Shown here: positions 61,944 through 64,000 of the stretch, in pieces
Position numbering within the stretch: position 1 is the stretch's first letter
Layout: every line of letters begins with the position of its first letter
Assembly (NCBI GenBank): GCA_947492185.1
Contig: CANLMR010000002.1
Location: 372,001 to 436,000, forward strand
Length of the DNA: 64,000 nucleotides
DNA from: an uncultured Tenacibaculum sp.
GTDB taxonomy: Bacteria > Bacteroidota > Bacteroidia > Flavobacteriales > Flavobacteriaceae
Direction of reading: 5' to 3'
Notes under the pieces: generated by a model
Seen by the model: only the letters and a program-made list of their open reading frames with translations
Databases searched by the model: none
Told to the model about the DNA's origin: nothing
Program-made: the position numbers and the translations under genes

Positions 61944-62972
61944 TTATTCAACTTTGTACTCTTTAACAGCATCTATAAATGCTTTTGCGTTTTCAACTGG
62001 TATATTCGGTAAAATACCGTGCCCTAAGTTAACAATATATTTGTCCTTTCCAAAATTGTTGATCATTTCCGTGACCATTTTTTTAATTTCGGCTGGTGGA
62101 GAAAGTAATCTTGAGGGATCAAAATTCCCTTGTAATGTTATATTTCCACCGGTTAAATACCTTGCGTTTCTTGCGGAACAAGTCCAATCTACTCCTAAAG
62201 CCGATGCATTCGATTTAGCCATTTCTTGTAAAGCAAACCAACACCCTTTACCAAATGCTATTACTGGTGCATCTTCTTTTAATGCTTCAATGATTCTATT
62301 GATGTATTGCCATGAAAACTCTTGATAGTCGGTTGGTGATAGCATTCCGCCCCAAGAATCAAAAATTTGTACAGCATTAACACCTGCTTTTACCTTTGCT
62401 TTTAAATAAGCAATTGTGGTATCTGTTATCTTAGTAAGCAATTGGTGTGCCAAAATTGGTTGTGCAAAACAAAATTCTTTTGCTTTATCAAAGTTTTTAG
62501 ATCCTTGACCTTGCACCATGTAACATAAAATTGTCCATGGAGAGCCTGCAAAACCTATTAAAGGGATTTCATCGTTCAATTTTTCTTTGGTTGCTTTAAT
62601 AGCATCCATTACATATCCTAATTCTTCATTTACATCAGGAATAATTACTTTATCTAATGATTTTTTATCGCGAATTGGATTTGGTAAATAAGGTCCAAAA
62701 TTAGGTTTCATTTCAACCTCAACATTCATAGCTTGCGGAACGACTAATATATCAGAAAATAAAATCGCTGCATCCATCCCATACCTTCTAATAGGTTGTA
62801 CAGTAATTTCTGAAGCTAATTCAGGAGTTCTACAGCGTGTAAAGAAATCGTACTTTTTACGTATTTCCATGAATTCAGGTAAATATCTACCTGCTTGTCT
62901 CATCATCCATACTGGTGGTCTGTCTACAGTTTCCCCTTTTAAGGCTCTTAAAAATAAGTCGTTCTTTATCAT
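61944..62972 (-). CDS. hemE: uroporphyrinogen decarboxylase
   Basis: A 342-residue enzyme that removes four carboxyl groups from uroporphyrinogen III to give coproporphyrinogen III. Family features are [17 protein letters not shown] at the N-terminus, with the catalytic Arg and Asp regions, [23 protein letters not shown], and near the C-terminus GNFDPSRLL and NLGHGILPN. The start [20 protein letters not shown] is normal. It is preceded by the PrcB-like gene, 2 bases away, in one operon. Confidence 0.96.
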   Translation of the reverse strand: MIKNDLFLRALKGETVDRPPVWMMRQAGRYLPEFMEIRKKYDFFTRCRTPELASEITVQPIRRYGMDAAILFSDILVVPQAMNVEVEMKPNFGPYLPNPIRDKKSLDKVIIPDVNEELGYVMDAIKATKEKLNDEIPLIGFAGSPWTILCYMVQGQGSKNFDKAKEFCFAQPILAHQLLTKITDTTIAYLKAKVKAGVNAVQIFDSWGGMLSPTDYQEFSWQYINRIIEALKEDAPVIAFGKGCWFALQEMAKSNASALGVDWTCSARNARYLTGGNITLQGNFDPSRLLSPPAEIKKMVTEMINNFGKDKYIVNLGHGILPNIPVENAKAFIDAVKEYKVE

Positions 62973-62974
62973 CT

Positions 62975-63439
62975 TTATTTCTCTACAAAAATTATCTTTT
63001 TGTTTGTTTTATCAATTAATATTATGTGAATTGGCTGAGTCATTACTGAAGCTACCATATCTGTTGGTTTTGGACCTTTCGTTATTACATTAAACTCTAA
63101 TGATTCCTTTTCTTCATTAGCTTTGGTTAACTTAATCGAAAAACCACCTGAACTCCTTACATGATCAACCGCAATAATTGCAGATTTTTTTGAAAAATCT
63201 ATTTTTGAATCAAAATAGTTAGAAATTTTATTAACACTATTTAATTTCTCTGTAAACATTTTCCAATCTTCTTCGGATTGAATTACTAGATTTTCTTTTT
63301 TAAAACCTTCTGATCCTGCTCCTCCTAAATTACCTTCATAAAGATTAATTATCTTATTTTCTTGATTGGCTTGACTCATATTTTTGTTTGCACATGAAAG
63401 TGTTACTAAAGAGACACATAGAGCAATTATAAACTTCAT
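62975..63439 (-). CDS. PrcB-like C-terminal domain lipoprotein
   Basis: A 154-residue protein from ATG 63439 (the codon before it, GTG, could give one more residue). The signal [16 protein letters not shown] ends in a lipobox (Cys16). The remainder holds a PrcB-type domain with [16 protein letters not shown] and the C-terminal [15 protein letters not shown]. PrcB stabilises a protease complex in spirochaetes. Here the domain is alone, lipid-anchored, and placed 2 bases before hemE and 12 bases after hemL, so it is co-transcribed with heme genes. Function in that setting is unknown. Confidence 0.75.
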   Translation of the reverse strand: MKFIIALCVSLVTLSCANKNMSQANQENKIINLYEGNLGGAGSEGFKKENLVIQSEEDWKMFTEKLNSVNKISNYFDSKIDFSKKSAIIAVDHVRSSGGFSIKLTKANEEKESLEFNVITKGPKPTDMVASVMTQPIHIILIDKTNKKIIFVEK

Positions 63440-63451
63440 CACGTTATTTTT

Positions 63452-64000
63452 TTACATTTTTGATACTGCTTCCATTGATTTATCAATGGCTTTTTTTATT
63501 TTTTTAATATCCTTATCATTTATAGCACTTGATAAAAACCATGCTTCAAATTGCGAAGGTGGTAAAAAGACACCGTTCCTAATCATCTCCCAAAAGAATG
63601 TAGCAAACTTCTTAGTGTCTGAACTTTGAGCTTCATCAAAATTAGTTACATGAGTACTTGTAAAGAAAGGATTTATCATAGATCCAAATCGGTTTACAGA
63701 TAATTCAACTCCATATTTTTTAGCAGATGCTAATAAACTTTCTTCTAAATGAGTTGCTACTTTATTAAACTGTTCATATGGATTTTGTTTTTTTAACTCA
63801 GTTAGCGTTGATATACCCGCTGCCATTGCAATTGGATTTCCACTTAAAGTTCCTGCTTGATACATACCTCCTAACGGAGCAACATTTTCCATAATTTCAT
63901 TACGAGCACCATACGCTCCAACTGGGAACCCTCCTCCTATTACTTTACCTAAACATGTAATATCTGCTTCAACTCCCAATAATTCCTGTGCTCCTCCAAA
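63452..64000 (-). CDS. hemL: glutamate-1-semialdehyde 2,1-aminomutase, C-terminal part
   Basis: 183 residues of the C-terminal part; the frame runs off the right edge with FGGAQELLGVEADITCLGK. The PLP-binding Lys lies in CLGKVIGGGFPVGAYG, and GMYQAGTLSGNPIAMAAG, FEAWFLSSAINDKDI and the C-terminal helix fit HemL. It converts glutamate 1-semialdehyde to 5-aminolevulinate, the first committed step of heme synthesis in this group. The N-terminal part is outside the window. The PrcB-like gene begins 12 bases downstream. Confidence 0.95.
   Translation of the reverse strand, partial: FGGAQELLGVEADITCLGKVIGGGFPVGAYGARNEIMENVAPLGGMYQAGTLSGNPIAMAAGISTLTELKKQNPYEQFNKVATHLEESLLASAKKYGVELSVNRFGSMINPFFTSTHVTNFDEAQSSDTKKFATFFWEMIRNGVFLPPSQFEAWFLSSAINDKDIKKIKKAIDKSMEAVSKM

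Noticed and set aside
1..64000. tRNA, rRNA, insertion sequence, prophage or integrase
   Set aside because: I read the intergenic regions for cloverleaf-like or transposase-like signals and found none; spacers are short and hold promoters or terminators. A covariance-model search would be needed to exclude a missed small RNA.

Overview
The window is a stretch of AT-rich bacterial chromosome (roughly one third G+C by eye) from the phylum Bacteroidota, most likely a marine member of the Flavobacteriaceae. The basis is: three secreted proteins ending in type IX secretion (T9SS) sorting domains, many promoters of the TAnnTTTG type, starts without Shine-Dalgarno sequences, a Bacteroidota-style GlmU-like protein, a RibBA with a decayed second domain, and an alginate-lyase-like enzyme. 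The genus (Tenacibaculum- or Polaribacter-like) is a guess. No rRNA, tRNA, CRISPR array, insertion sequence, prophage or integrase was seen. Gene order looks like ordinary chromosome with small accessory islands.

Layout. 1-1000: end of a TetR-type regulator, a palindromic operator and a short-chain dehydrogenase. 1070-2669: MATE efflux pump overlapping a small acidic protein. 2761-9464: a same-strand housekeeping run with tpx, dgkA-like, ftsK, lolA-like, an LptF/LptG-type permease and ribBA. 9673-12126: a large secreted PL6 polysaccharide lyase with its own palindromic operator. 12206-19378: mostly minus-strand genes (flavin oxidoreductase, secreted subtilase, mnmA, MORN-like protein, fatty acid hydroxylase, YkgJ-type protein), with a small double-glycine peptide gene inside. 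19474-23718: argS, a membrane protein, lpdA and a LysM protein. 23795-27903: a second double-glycine peptide, lipoproteins, a GlmU-like protein, a DOMON/T9SS protein and an ankyrin protein. 28099-34283: a three-gene overlapping operon (membrane protein, thioesterase, cyclase), fabH, an MFS transporter and htpG.

34372-49682 is the most accessory part. It holds two paralogous membrane proteins of unknown family, a DUF885 lipoprotein, a beta-propeller/SnoaL fusion, Lys/Glu-rich exported proteins and an exported two-domain VOC lipoprotein. It also holds an ECF sigma factor with an overlapping membrane partner and a divergent target gene, a frameshifted M28 peptidase, an M23 peptidase, a YdeI-like protein and a large zinc metallopeptidase. 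49747-56807 carries an epimerase, a DUF6263-like protein, a lipoyl E2 acyltransferase, an exported hydrolase with a lipoprotein, and an OmpR-type two-component system. 56943-59570 encodes an unusual superfamily 2 helicase with two C-terminal membrane helices. 59575-64000 is a heme biosynthesis cluster (hemF, hemE, hemL) interleaved with three envelope or redox genes.

The best leads are: the matched divergent ECF promoters at 42322-42415; the membrane-anchored helicase; the two orphan double-glycine peptides, one with 9-bp direct repeats 22 bp apart upstream; the terminator-like hairpin whose loop holds the start codon of the subtilase gene; and the paralogous membrane protein pair. None of these is proven to be a new system. 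All database-style names rest on motif recognition by reading, not on searches.
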